Source of the DNA: Longimicrobiales bacterium
Lineage (GTDB): Bacteria; Gemmatimonadota; Gemmatimonadetes; Longimicrobiales; Gaopeijiaceae
Reading direction: 5' to 3'
NCBI GenBank assembly: GCA_951828585.1
Contig: OX639991.1
Location: 2,140,576-2,204,575 of the forward strand
Length of the DNA: 64,000 nucleotides
Position 1 is the first letter of the stretch, and each line of letters opens with the position of its first letter. Below are positions 29,755 to 39,900 of the stretch, piece after piece. The notes under the pieces were generated by a model. It saw only the letters and a program-made list of their open reading frames with translations. It had not been told where the DNA came from and made no database searches. The position numbers were made by a program, and so were the translations under genes.

Positions 29755-30392
29755 ATGCGATTCCCCCCCCGAGACTGAACAAGCTGGCGACCGTGATCGG
29801 TGGCACTGCCATGCTGGCCTTGATCGTCGCGCTCCCCCTGTTGGCCGTGGCAGGGGCCTCTGAGCGGACGACCGTTGAGTCCGCCGCCGGCACCTTTCAT
29901 CTCGCGGATGCGTCGCAGGCCGTCGGTCTGGACGATGCCTCACGTCCCGCTCCGGCTGCGGCGGAGGCAGAAGACTGGGCGATGTCGCTGGATCTAAGCT
30001 CGTTGCAGTGGCCCTGTCATGACTGCCGCGAGTGCGAAACACCCGAAGGCTATTGGGGTCATGAGCTCATCGATCGGGATTGGCCATTGCATCCGCGACT
30101 CGGGTGGCACTTGAACGATTGCTGGCCCAACGTATGTCAACTCCATCCATGGTGTCCGCCGGACGCAATGGCCGAGGGACCAAACCAGGAAAACCAGGAC
30201 GCGTGGGAAACGGTTGAGGCCATAAGGAATGCCACGCCTGCGGAACTGAAGGCGCTTGTGGCCAAGTACCCGGAAGCGTTACGGATCAATGGTGACCGAC
30301 AAGCTCTGCAGATCATCGGATGCGCGGGAGAGTCCGTCGTTGCCAGTTACGGTGTCACGTCCGTTCCATCGTTGCGGTCGTTGCTCCAATAG
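29755..30392 (+). CDS. Secreted cysteine-rich protein, out of frame at a C8 tract
   Basis: From ATG 29755 the sequence reads MRFPPRD and stops, because of a run of eight C (29763-29770). One extra C would give MRFPPPRLNKLATVIGGTAM and a full signal peptide ending VAGA, followed by about 180 residues. The mature part has a cysteine cluster (WPCHDCREC, NDCWPNVCQLHPWCPP) that suggests disulfides or metal binding. Without the extra C, a GTG at 29793 is the only internal start in frame. No family recognised. The out-of-frame state is either phase-OFF, recent decay or a homopolymer sequencing error. Confidence 0.5.
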
Positions 30393-30444
30393 CGTGCTTT
30401 GCCCCGACGCGGGCCGTTCGCTGCTTGACGGGAGTCGTGTTGCA

Positions 30445-31569
30445 ATGACTGTTGCGCCCCCCACCCTGTACGGTGCCTTGGTCGCCGTTGTATTGGTTGC
30501 CTTGGCCGCAGCGACCGGGTCGGTGGCGCAGGAGCCGTCGCCCGCGACGATGGTCGTCGAGCCCTGCACCGGACCCTGCGATCTGACATTCGTTCTTGAA
30601 CGCGAGTACGGCGAGGATGTGGGCCCGGGGATGCTTGAGGACAGCGGAGCCAGGGGGTGGTTGGACAAGTCCGGGCGCATGTATATCCTCGGAAATCTCG
30701 GTACGAGTGTTCAGGTCTTCGGACCGGACGGGGCGTTCCTGATGCGTGCGGGCCGCCGGGGTTCAGGTCCCGGCGAACTGGAGGATGGTGGCTCACTCGT
30801 CATCACCGAGGATGGAGTGTTCTCGGTTCTGGACCGCACCCGGCAGGTGATCCTGACCTTCGACACGACTGGGGCTCTCCGGAGCGAATCCCGGATTCGC
30901 GGATGGGCTGCCCGGGGACTGGAGACGGTCCACGCGGGAGGAGTTCTGGCGGTGCATCACGCGGACATCCGCACGCCCGCTCTGGTCGGATACCCGCTCC
31001 ATCTGGTGAATCTCGAAAGCGGCGAGGTTGTGGAATCGTTCGGGTCGATGACGGGCGAATACGACTCACGGTCCGGGTTACACCACACCATCGCGGGCGG
31101 ACCTGGACGGTCGGTGTGGATGGCGGAAAGGTACGCGTACAGGATTGAGCTGTGGGAACCCGGTCGACTCCTAAGGTCGCTCCGGCGGGACACGAAGTGG
31201 TTCCCCGAAGTGCCGGTGGCTGAACTTTCCCGTGGATGGGAGGAGAAGCCAAGCACAATGATCAACAGCATTGCGGCCGGTGATTCCCTGCTCTGGTTGA
31301 CCATCCTCACGGCCGACGAACGTTGGCGCGAAGGCAGGGAACACCGCTATGACACGACGCTGGAGGTCATCGACTTCCGCCGCGGTCGGCTCGTCGGCAG
31401 CGAGCGCCTGGGCGACATACATCGCCTGGTTGAGGCGGGACTTTTGGGTCGGCTGGTCGTCACGCCGGAACGTGCCGTGCGATATCGGACCACACGCGTA
31501 CTGCTTGGAGGGGAGGTGTCGGGGCCGGAGGCCGCCGCGGCGGGAGGCCCGACCTCCTTGGGAAGGTGA
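30445..31569 (+). CDS. Secreted 6-bladed beta-propeller protein
   Basis: This 374-residue protein has a signal peptide (LVALAAATGSVAQ) and repeated NHL/6-bladed-propeller motifs: GRMYILGNLGTSVQVFGPDG, RRGSGPGELEDGGS, and later GRSVWMAERYAYRIELWEP. It starts at ATG 30445, 52 bases after the cysteine-rich gene, and its stop overlaps the GTG of the next carboxypeptidase-regulatory gene (GTGA). A truncated relative lies at 45396-45868. Such propellers in this phylum are usually extracellular and of unknown ligand. Confidence 0.75.
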   Translation: MTVAPPTLYGALVAVVLVALAAATGSVAQEPSPATMVVEPCTGPCDLTFVLEREYGEDVGPGMLEDSGARGWLDKSGRMYILGNLGTSVQVFGPDGAFLMRAGRRGSGPGELEDGGSLVITEDGVFSVLDRTRQVILTFDTTGALRSESRIRGWAARGLETVHAGGVLAVHHADIRTPALVGYPLHLVNLESGEVVESFGSMTGEYDSRSGLHHTIAGGPGRSVWMAERYAYRIELWEPGRLLRSLRRDTKWFPEVPVAELSRGWEEKPSTMINSIAAGDSLLWLTILTADERWREGREHRYDTTLEVIDFRRGRLVGSERLGDIHRLVEAGLLGRLVVTPERAVRYRTTRVLLGGEVSGPEAAAAGGPTSLGR

Positions 31570-32663
31570 GTCGCCGCTTCGACCACCTCGGCCGCCGCCG
31601 TGGCCGGGGATGGAACTCGGCGGGCCCCTTCGCTCTCCTGGCCCTGACGTACCTGGCGTGGCCGCCGCTCACCCCCACCGTCGCGGCCCAGGAGCCCGAT
31701 TCGGTGGCGGTGACCGTGACGGTGCGCGATGCCGGGACCACCGAGGCCTTGGCCGGGGTGGTGATCGAGCTGTCGGGCCTGCGGGAGCGGCATGTCACGG
31801 GCGATGACGGGACGGCGACTTTCGATGTGCCGGCCGGGCGGTACCGGCTCACCGTTCGGAAGAGCGGCTACGCAACCATCGAAAGAACCATCGAAGACGA
31901 CCTTCCGGTTGCGCGGGCGATCAGGACCATCGTCATGATGCGCAGGCCGGCCGAATCCAACCTGGATGCTCCCGCGTCGCTGTTGGTGCAGGTAACGGAA
32001 TTCGGATCGGAGCGCCCGATCGCGGCAGCGGAGGTTTCGCTTGTCGGCGGGTCCGCGCGGCAGCTCACCAACGCGCGGGGGATGGCCAGGTTCGGTGATC
32101 TGCGCCGGTCGCCGGTGGAGGTCGCGGTCCAGAGGATCGGCTACGCCACGCGCACGGAGCCGGTCCTCCTGGAGGCGGGGCGCACGACACTGGCGAAGGT
32201 CGCGATGACGGTGGAGGCCGTGGCCCTGGCACCCCTGGAGGTGGTGGCTCGCTCACGGTTCCTGGAAAAGAAGGGAGTGTACTGGCGGATCGATCACGAC
32301 AGGGTGACGCATCTGTTCGACTCGGACGATCTTGTCGAACGCATGCGCGAGCGCGACTCCCCGCTATTGGGCCATGCGTTCACGAGGTTGCCCGGCCTTT
32401 ACGTGTGGTACTTCGGGGGGCCTATGTTCGTGGGGCGCGGAATGTGTGAAATCCCGGTGTACTGGGACGGAATCATGCATGGGAACCCGTATGGGCATTT
32501 CGACGACATTCCGCCGGAGGCCGTTGAACTGGTCGAGGTCTACACGGGCCCCCGCACGCCGAAGCGCTTCCAGCGCTGGCCGGGGGATCTCAACGATTGC
32601 GGCGCGATCCTCTTCTGGTCCAAGAATCGTGCCAATCGGACCAGGAAGGGCGGGGAGGGGTAG
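31566..32663 (+). CDS. Secreted carboxypeptidase-regulatory-like protein, copy A' (no long C tract)
   Basis: A 365-residue paralogue of the 27362 gene, near-identical over the two beta-sandwich domains and most divergent at the N-terminus and in the last third (for example LYVWYFGGPMF). The C run in the signal peptide is interrupted here (five C only), so this copy cannot shift frame easily. The GTG start at 31566 overlaps the stop of the propeller gene. This placement differs from copies A and C, which sit directly behind a leader. Confidence 0.75.
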   Translation: MSRRFDHLGRRRGRGWNSAGPFALLALTYLAWPPLTPTVAAQEPDSVAVTVTVRDAGTTEALAGVVIELSGLRERHVTGDDGTATFDVPAGRYRLTVRKSGYATIERTIEDDLPVARAIRTIVMMRRPAESNLDAPASLLVQVTEFGSERPIAAAEVSLVGGSARQLTNARGMARFGDLRRSPVEVAVQRIGYATRTEPVLLEAGRTTLAKVAMTVEAVALAPLEVVARSRFLEKKGVYWRIDHDRVTHLFDSDDLVERMRERDSPLLGHAFTRLPGLYVWYFGGPMFVGRGMCEIPVYWDGIMHGNPYGHFDDIPPEAVELVEVYTGPRTPKRFQRWPGDLNDCGAILFWSKNRANRTRKGGEG

Positions 32664-32751
32664 GAGCACTGGGGTAGGAGCACTTGCCTGTCACGACCGT
32701 CCAACGGACTGTCGGTCGACGTTCCACGAGAACCGCGGCCGAGATCGCCAC

Positions 32752-33098
32752 CGGGTCGCGCGCGGGAACTCCTGGCGGAGCCGGATCTCGCCGTCTCGGT
32801 GCAGGTTCTGCAGGAGTTCTACCACCAGGCGACCCGCGCCACCCGACCCGGTCGACTCTCCGACGATGACGCCGTGCTCTTCCTCGATCCGGTGTTGGAG
32901 ATGCGGGTGCAGGCCGTAACGCTCACCGTGTTCCGGGATGCCGTTGCGATTCGCCGCCGCTTCGGTCTTTCGTATTGGGATGCGGCAATCCTCGCCGCCG
33001 CCCGGACGCTCGGCTGCGACGCCGTCTACTCCGAGGACATGAGCGCGGAGCAGGACTACGGAGGGATTCGAGTCGTCAACCCCTTTGAATTGAATTGA
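32752..33098 (+). pseudogene. 5'-truncated vapC copy
   Basis: This stretch encodes the C-terminal 110 or so residues of the vapC at 28955 (SVQVLQEFYHQATRATRP to the end NPFELN) with few changes. The vapB gene and the first 26 codons of vapC have been deleted; the junction joins GAGATCGCCACCG, upstream of vapB, to the GTCGCGCGCGGGAAC of vapC. The active-site start (FVDTN) is lost, so it should be inactive. Confidence 0.75.
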
Positions 33099-33228
33099 GT
33101 AATATTGCATCATGTGCAGCGTGGAGGAGGTCCGTGGGACCGTCCGGCTTGCCGCGCCGGGGGTGAGGCGTGAGTCCATCGCCGCAACCGCGCCGCCGCC
33201 AGCTGTCGGCCTCGATTCCGTCGCGGGG

Positions 33229-33402
33229 GTGCTCTTGAGAGCGCTCTGTTGGGACTCGCTCCTGGTTGGGACTCGCTCCTGAGTGGCCACTGGGAAATCT
33301 GATTGACGGTCGTGACCATTCACACCATAGTGGTTTCCACATAGCCGTGGCGTCCCGCGTTACGGCGGGGTTACTCACTCTCAGGACGAGAGGAAACCTG
33401 AC
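33229..33402 (+). promoter_or_regulatory. Repeated leader element, copy C
   Basis: Nearly identical to leader A from about 33282 to 33402, including GGTTTCC (33332-33338) and GGAAACC (33392-33398). It contains a 17-bp tandem duplication of GTTGGGACTCGCTCCTG (33248-33264 and 33265-33281) absent from the other copies. The palindrome AGAGCGCTCT is kept at its 5' end. The interval 33099-33228 upstream holds no recognisable gene. Confidence 0.6.
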
Positions 33403-34580
33403 ATGCGATGTCGCCGCCTCAGCCGCCGCCGTGGCCGGGGATGGAACTCGGCGAGCCCCTTCGCGTTCTTGGCCTTGACGTCCTTGGCGTGGCCGCCGCT
33501 CACCCCCCCATCGCCGCCCAGGAGCCCGATTCGGTGGAGGTGACCGTTGCGGTGCGCGATGCCGGGACCACCGAGGCCTTGGCCGGGGTGGTGATCGAGC
33601 TGTCGGGCCTGCGGGAGCGGCATGTCACGGGCGATGACGGGACGGCGACCTTCGACGTGCCGGCCGGGCGGTACCGGCTCACCGTTCGGAAGAGCGGCTA
33701 CGCAACCATCGAAAGAACCATCGAAGACGACCTTCCGGTTGCGCGGGCGATCAGGACCATCGTCATGATGCGCAGGCCGGCCGAATCCGACCTGGATGCT
33801 CCCGCGTCGCTGTTGGTGCAGGTAACGGAATTCGCATCGGGGCACCCAATCGAGGCGGCGGAAGTCTCGCTCGTCGGCGAGTCCGAGCGGCTACTCACCA
33901 ATACGCGGGGGATGGCTTGGTTCCGTGATGTACGCCGTTCTCTGGTGGAGGTCGCGGTCCAGAGGATCGGCTACGCCACGCGCACGGAGCCGGTCCTCCT
34001 GGAGGCGGAGCGGACGACATTGGCCAAGGTCGCGATGACGGTGGAGGCCGTGCCCCTGGCACCCCTGGAGGTGGAGGTTCGCTCACGCTTCCTGGAAAAG
34101 CAGGGAGTGTACTGGCGGATTGATCATGACCGGGTGATGCATGTGTTCGACACCGACGATCTTATCGAACGCATGCGCGGCTCCCCACTCCTGGCCCATG
34201 CGTTCACGAGGCTGCCCGGCCTTTTTGTGTGGTACGCAAGAGGAGCGCCGTACTTCCTAGGGCGCAGAAGGTGTGAGATCCCGGTGTACTGGGACGGAAT
34301 TAGGGGTCCTAACCCGTATGGGCATTTCGACGACATTCCGCCGGAGGCCGTTGCATTCGTCGAGGTCTACACGGGCGTCCGCACGCCCGCGCGTTTCCAG
34401 CGCTGGCCGGGGGATATCAATGATTGCGGGGCGATCGTCTTCTGGTCCAAGCGGCGCGCCGGTCGGGGTCCGAGGAACCGCGAGAGGGGTAGGCGGTTGA
34501 GCCTAGCAGATGGAGTTTCTATCCCACGTCAGAGCACTGGGAGCCGAGGGAGAAATCCCCCGCCATTCGAGCGGCGATGA
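33403..34580 (+). CDS. Secreted carboxypeptidase-regulatory-like protein, copy C (out of frame at C7)
   Basis: This third paralogue keeps the two beta-sandwich domains and the plug-like tail, but the C run in its signal-peptide codons has seven C (33503-33509), one fewer than copy A. From ATG 33403 translation therefore ends after about 46 codons. The long frame (from 33408) lacks a signal peptide. Adding one C restores the copy A structure. The C-terminus is about 30 residues longer than in copies A and A' because the stop is shifted. Divergence is highest in residues 140-300, including changes such as FVWYARGAPYFLG. Confidence 0.6.
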
Positions 34581-34939
34581 ATCCAGAGCATTGCCTGACG
34601 GGATCCGATGCTGCCTTAGCTTAGATCAGCTCAGCCCAACTTAACGCGGAGGAGAGAGATCGAGGTTTACCGCCAGATTCAGAGGGAGATTCTGCAGAAG
34701 CGGCGGGCGAAGACCAGCGAATACGTTCGCCGAGTGATGAAACGCATGGACCGACCGGGACGTCCAATGGTCGTGGGGGACCTTCGCCCCAATGATTCGT
34801 CGCCCCAACCGGCCACGGCCCGAATAGACGACTGACACGTTTCTCGCAGCCCTCCAATACTGTCGGCGCCGGTACAGTACCACGGGGCCGGCCGTTTCGC
34901 GCTATCTTGTTCCATGGACGCGTTCAACCGACATGGCCG
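34581..34939. other. Intergenic region with an ORF lacking a normal start
   Basis: An open frame of 57 codons (34662-34835) encodes YRQIQREILQKRRAK, then VRRVMKRMDRPGRPM and ends RIDD. A GGAGGAGAG sequence stands just upstream but no ATG, GTG or TTG follows it. The peptide looks coding-like; it may use an unusual start, begin at the internal GTG-ATG, or be a gene remnant. I see nothing else. Confidence 0.3.
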
Positions 34940-36934
34940 GTGCTGACTGACCCTTTGAACCCGCGGTCCGCCCGCCGCCGCCCCCGGCACCCCTCCTCCC
35001 CGCGCCGCCGCCCCTCGCCCCCGCGTCCCCTTTTCGCGCGTCCTCGCTCTCTGGTCTCCCTCGCGTTCCTCACCCTCCTGCTCTCCTCCTGCTCCCCCTT
35101 CGGACGCACTTCCCCCTCCGGCACCCCACCCCGCCCACCCCCACCCACCCCAGACACCACACAGACACCACAAAACGCATACTCCGCCATCCCACCAGCA
35201 CCCACCGCCCACCCACCGGCCCCCACCGACCCCCTCTACGACGCCCGCACCTGGGCCGGACGCACCCTCGACGACCTCACCCTGGAGGAGAAGGCCGGCC
35301 AGCTCATGATGCCCTTCCTCCTGGGCGACTTCGCCCCGGAGGGCTCCTCGGCCGGCGAGCGGGCGCGGAGAATGGTCGAGGAACACCAGGTCGGGGGCAT
35401 CATCATCTCTGTAGGGTCGCCTACGGAGGTGGCCGCGAAGCTGAACTGGCTGCAATCGCTGTCGAAGCTGCCGCTGCTGGTGAGCGCCGACCTGGAGGCG
35501 GGGGCGGGCTTCCGTTTCGACGGCGTGGTGCACGCGCCGACCAACATCTGGCTCGGCGGAGCGACGCGGTTCCCGGCGCTGATGGCGCTCGGCGCGTCCG
35601 GCGATCCCGGGCTGGCGTACGAGATGGGGAGGGTCACCGCGCTGGAGGCGCGCGCGATCGGAGTCCACGTCCCCTTCGCGCCGGTGCTGGACGTGAACAA
35701 CAACCCCGAGAACCCGGTCATCAACGTGCGGTCCCTGGGCGAAGATCCGGAGCAGGTTGCCCTCCTCGGCACGGCCTTCGTGCGGGGCCTGCAGGATCAC
35801 GGCGCGATCGCCACCGCCAAGCACTTCCCCGGCCACGGCGACACGGGCGTCGATTCGCACATCGCGCTGCCGGTCATCCGCGTGAGCCGCGAACGCATGG
35901 ATTCGGTGGAGCTGCTGCCGTTCCGCCGCGCGGTCGACGCGGGGCTGGGCGCGATCATGACCGCGCACATCACCGTGCCGGAGATGACCGGCGCGAGTAC
36001 GCCCGCCACCCTGGCGCCCGCCGTGCTGACGGATCTGCTCCGCGACGACATGGGGTTCGGCGGCCTGGTCTTCACCGACGCGATGGACATGGCCGCGGTC
36101 GATCGCCTCTACGAGCGCGGCGAGGCGGCGGTGCGGGCACTCGAGGCGGGCGCGGACGTGATCCTCATGCCGCCCGACCTGGAGGCGGCCCGTGAAGGGA
36201 TCGTCGAGGCGGTGCGGTCCGGCCGGCTGAGCGAGGAGCGGGTCGACCGTTCGGTGCTGCGCATTCTGCGCGCCAAGGAGAAGCTGGGGCTGGAACGCGA
36301 GCGGACCGTGGACCTGGACCGGATGCGTGAAGTGGTGGGTGTGCCTCCGCACCTGGCCGTCGCGCGGGAGGTGGCCAACCGTTCCGTGACGCTGCTCAAG
36401 GACGAGCGCGAACTGATCCCCCTCCTGGGGACTCCGACCGCGAACGTGTACTCGATCACCTACCGGCGGCCGAACGACCTGCGCGCCGGCCGGGCCTTCA
36501 ACGCTGGGCTGCGGCGGACGTACCGGCGGCTCCGTACCGCGTACGTGGAACCGGGGACGACGGAGCAGGAGTACAACACCATCCTCGGTCGCGCCCGCGG
36601 CATGAACCTGACCGTCGTGTCGCTGCATGTGGGCGTGCGCACCGCGTCGGGGTCGGTCGCGCTGCCCGAGGAGGCCGTCGAATTCGTGAAGAAGCTGGCG
36701 CGCTTGCCCCGCCCAATGATCGTGGTGGCCTTCGGCAATCCGTACCTGCTGTCGGAGTTTCCGGAGGTGGGGACCTATCTGACGGCGTGGTCGGGGATTC
36801 CCATCGCGGAGCGGGCTGCGGCTGACGCGATTCTGGGACGGATCGCGGTGACGGGCCGCGCGCCCACCCGTATCGCGGGCTTCGAGATCGGGGACGGGCT
36901 GAGAATCGAGGCGAAGGGGGATAACGGGAGGTGA
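34940..36934 (+). CDS. GH3 beta-N-acetylhexosaminidase-like lipoprotein (NagZ-like)
   Basis: This 664-residue protein has a long Arg/Pro-rich N-terminus, lipobox LLSSC, a Pro-rich linker and a GH3 domain. Visible motifs are DDLTLEEKAGQLMMPF, the NagZ-type His/Asp dyad TAKHFPGHGDTGVDSH and the nucleophile segment VFTDAMDMAAV. The region after about residue 450 is a GH3 C-terminal-like domain (RSVTLLKDERELIPLL). It should remove GlcNAc from peptidoglycan fragments. I chose GTG 34940; upstream TTG 34907 is possible. The downstream gene overlaps its stop (GTGA). Confidence 0.85.
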   Translation: MLTDPLNPRSARRRPRHPSSPRRRPSPPRPLFARPRSLVSLAFLTLLLSSCSPFGRTSPSGTPPRPPPPTPDTTQTPQNAYSAIPPAPTAHPPAPTDPLYDARTWAGRTLDDLTLEEKAGQLMMPFLLGDFAPEGSSAGERARRMVEEHQVGGIIISVGSPTEVAAKLNWLQSLSKLPLLVSADLEAGAGFRFDGVVHAPTNIWLGGATRFPALMALGASGDPGLAYEMGRVTALEARAIGVHVPFAPVLDVNNNPENPVINVRSLGEDPEQVALLGTAFVRGLQDHGAIATAKHFPGHGDTGVDSHIALPVIRVSRERMDSVELLPFRRAVDAGLGAIMTAHITVPEMTGASTPATLAPAVLTDLLRDDMGFGGLVFTDAMDMAAVDRLYERGEAAVRALEAGADVILMPPDLEAAREGIVEAVRSGRLSEERVDRSVLRILRAKEKLGLERERTVDLDRMREVVGVPPHLAVAREVANRSVTLLKDERELIPLLGTPTANVYSITYRRPNDLRAGRAFNAGLRRTYRRLRTAYVEPGTTEQEYNTILGRARGMNLTVVSLHVGVRTASGSVALPEEAVEFVKKLARLPRPMIVVAFGNPYLLSEFPEVGTYLTAWSGIPIAERAAADAILGRIAVTGRAPTRIAGFEIGDGLRIEAKGDNGR

Positions 36935-39900
36935 GACGGGCTTTTCGTCGGCGGGCGGCCATGATCCTGCTCCCGCTGATCGCCCTCGGTACCTGCACCC
37001 GCGCGTCCGCACCGGCCGCCGGCTTCGGCCCGGCCCCAAACCCCCCCGCCGCCACCCTCGACGACGACGCCCGCCGCTGGGTCGACCGGACCCTCGCAAC
37101 CCTGACGTTACGTCAGGCTGTCGCCCAGCTCGTCATCCCCTGGATCCCCGGCGGCTACGCCTCCGAGAGCGACCCCGACTTCCAGGAGCTCCTCGGCTGG
37201 GTCGGCGAGGGCCTCGGCGGCGTTTCCATCTCCATCGGCGTGCCCGACGCCTACGTAGCCAAGCTCAACCGGCTCCAGTCCCGTGCCGAGATTCCCCTCC
37301 TCGTCACCTCGGACTTCGAGAACGGCGGGCCGGGCATGCGGATCAACCACAGCTACGCGATCCCGTCGCTCCTGGCGCAGGGCGGGGGAACGAGCTTCCC
37401 GCCGACGATGGCCTTCGGGGCCGCGGGCGACGAAGACCTCGCCTTCGAATACGGCCGCATCACCGCCGTCGAGGCCCGCGCGGTCGGCGTGCACTGGCTC
37501 TTCGCGCCGGTCCTCGACGTGAACAGCAACCCCGAAAACCCGGTCATCAACACCCGCTCCCTGGGTGAGGACCCCGAGGCGGTGGCGCGACTGGGGGCCG
37601 CCTTCATCCGGGGCGCGCGGGCCGGCGGCGCGCTCACGACCGCCAAGCACTTCCCCGGCCACGGCGACACCCGCACGGACTCGCACATCGAGCTGCCGGT
37701 CATCGGGGCGGACCGGGAGCGCCTGGACCGGGTGGAACTCGTCCCCTTCCGTGCGGCGGTCGAGGCGGGTGTGGACGCGGTGATGACCGCGCACGTGGCG
37801 GTGCCGGGCGTGCTCGGCGACGACCGCCCCGCGACGATGTCGCCCGAGCTCATGACCGACCTGCTGCGCGGCGAGATGGGTTTCGACGGCATCCTCTTCA
37901 CCGATGCGCTCCGCATGGGGGCGATCACGGATGGCTACGGGGCGGGCGAGGCCGCGGTGCTCGCGCTCGAGGCCGGGTCGGACGTGCTGCTCGCGCCCGA
38001 CGGGATCGGGGTGACGATCGAGGCGGTGGCCGGGGCGGTGGAGTCGGGTCGGGTCGCGCGGGAGCGGATTGATCGCTCGGTGCGGCGGCTGCTGGAAGCG
38101 AAGGCGCGGCTGGGGCTGCATCGCGGGGCGCGGGTGGATCCGGAGGTGGTGGCCACCCGCGTGGGGACGGCTGAGCACCGGGCGGTGGCCGAGCGGGCGG
38201 CCGCGGCGTCGCTCACGCTGGTGCGCGATCGCGACGGGGTGCTGCCGCTGCCGCCGGGGTCCAACGTGCTGAGCGTTACGTATGCGCGACCGGGTGCGCT
38301 GCTGGCAGGGCGCACCTTCGACGCCACGCTTCGGCCCTCGGTCGCGCGGATGTCCGCCGCGCGGGTCGGGCCGGACACGCCGTGGGCGGTCTACGATTCG
38401 CTCCTGCACGCCGCGCGCGAAGTGGACGCCGTGGTGGTGGGGGCGTACGTGCCGCCGCGGTCGGGGGTGGGGTCGGTGGGGGTTCCCGCCGCGTTCCGCG
38501 CTTTCGTCGAAAGGGTGGCCGGCCTCGGCGGTCCGCGCGTCGCGATCGTCTCGTTCGGCAGTCCCTACCTGCTGGCCGCGTTCCCGGATGCGGGCACGTA
38601 CATGGTGGCGTGGGGCGGCTGGGAGGTGTCGCAGCGCGCGGCCGCGAGAGCGATGGCGGGGGCCGCGCCGATTTCCGGCCGTCTGCCGATTGCGATCCCG
38701 CCGCTGCACGGTGTGGGGGAGGGGCTGGACCGGGGTGTCGCGGAGAGGGTGGGAGGGCAGCAGACCGGTGAGCCGCGTCCGGATCCGCTGCGCGAGGCGG
38801 GGTTTGTGCCGGGGGTGGAGGAGGGGCGCATCGATGCGGGGACTTCTTCTGGCGATCACGCGACCGGCGGGCCTGGGCGGTGGCGGGGCGGGGTGGCCTA
38901 CCCCGACTGCGCGGACCGGCCTGACGGCGCCCAAACCCTCACCGACTTCGCCGACACCTTCTGCCGCCGGGGCCGCGCCGCCATCTCCCCACGCGAAGTC
39001 GACCCCGCCCGCGTCGCCATGAACGCCGACTCCCTCGCCGCCCTGGACGACTTCATCCTCGCCGCCCTGGCCGATTCGGCCGCCTCGGGCGCGGCCCTGG
39101 CCGTCGTGCGACGCGGCCAGCTCGTCCGCCTGCGCGGCTACGGCCGCCTCGACTGGGACCCGGAGGCGCCCCCCGTCACCCCATCCTCGATCTTCGACCT
39201 GGCCTCGCTCACCAAGGTGGTCGGCACGACCTCGGCCGTCGTCATCCTGGCCCAGCGTGGCCTGATATCCCTCGACGACCTGGTCATCGACCACCTCGAC
39301 TGGTGGGACGATGGCGACCCGGCCAAGTCCCGCGTCACCATCCGCCAACTCCTCGTCCACCGTGCCGGACTGCCGCCCTTCCGCCGCTTCTTCCTCGAGA
39401 TGGAGGGCCGCGACGCGTACGAGAACGCCATCGGCGCCCTCCCCCTCGACCACCCCCCCGGCGAGCGCACCGTCTACTCCGACATCGGCCTCATGACCGC
39501 GGCATTTATCGTCGAAGCCGTCACGGAAATGGCGCTGGACGACTTCCTGCGCGCCGAAGTCTGGCGCCCCCTCGGCATGACCGACACCGGCTTCGCCCCC
39601 GATCCCACGCTCTGGGACCGCGTCGCCACCACCGAACTCGACGAGGACTACCGCGGCTTCCACGTCCACGGCGCCGCGCACGACGAGAACGCCTACGCGA
39701 TCGGCGGCGTCGCGGGTCACGCCGGCCTCTTCAGCTCGGCCCGCGACCTCGCCGTCTTCGCCCAGACGATGCTCGACCGCGGCGTCGCGGCCCCCTGCCG
39801 GGCCGACGCGGCCTCCGGGCTGCCCTGCCACCGCCCCCGCTTCGCGCCCGTCTCGATCTTCGCGCAGGGATGGGTCGACCGGATCACCCGCAGACAGTCC

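Noticed and set aside
30256-30444. Extension of the propeller gene upstream of ATG 30445
   Set aside because: The extra 63 codons overlap the end of the cysteine-rich gene, have no signal-peptide character, and the real signal peptide begins at 30445.
34679-37099. Antisense frame of about 800 codons over the first GH3 gene
   Set aside because: No domain, extreme Arg/Gly/His content, and it runs against the lipoprotein signal and GH3 motifs of the forward gene.
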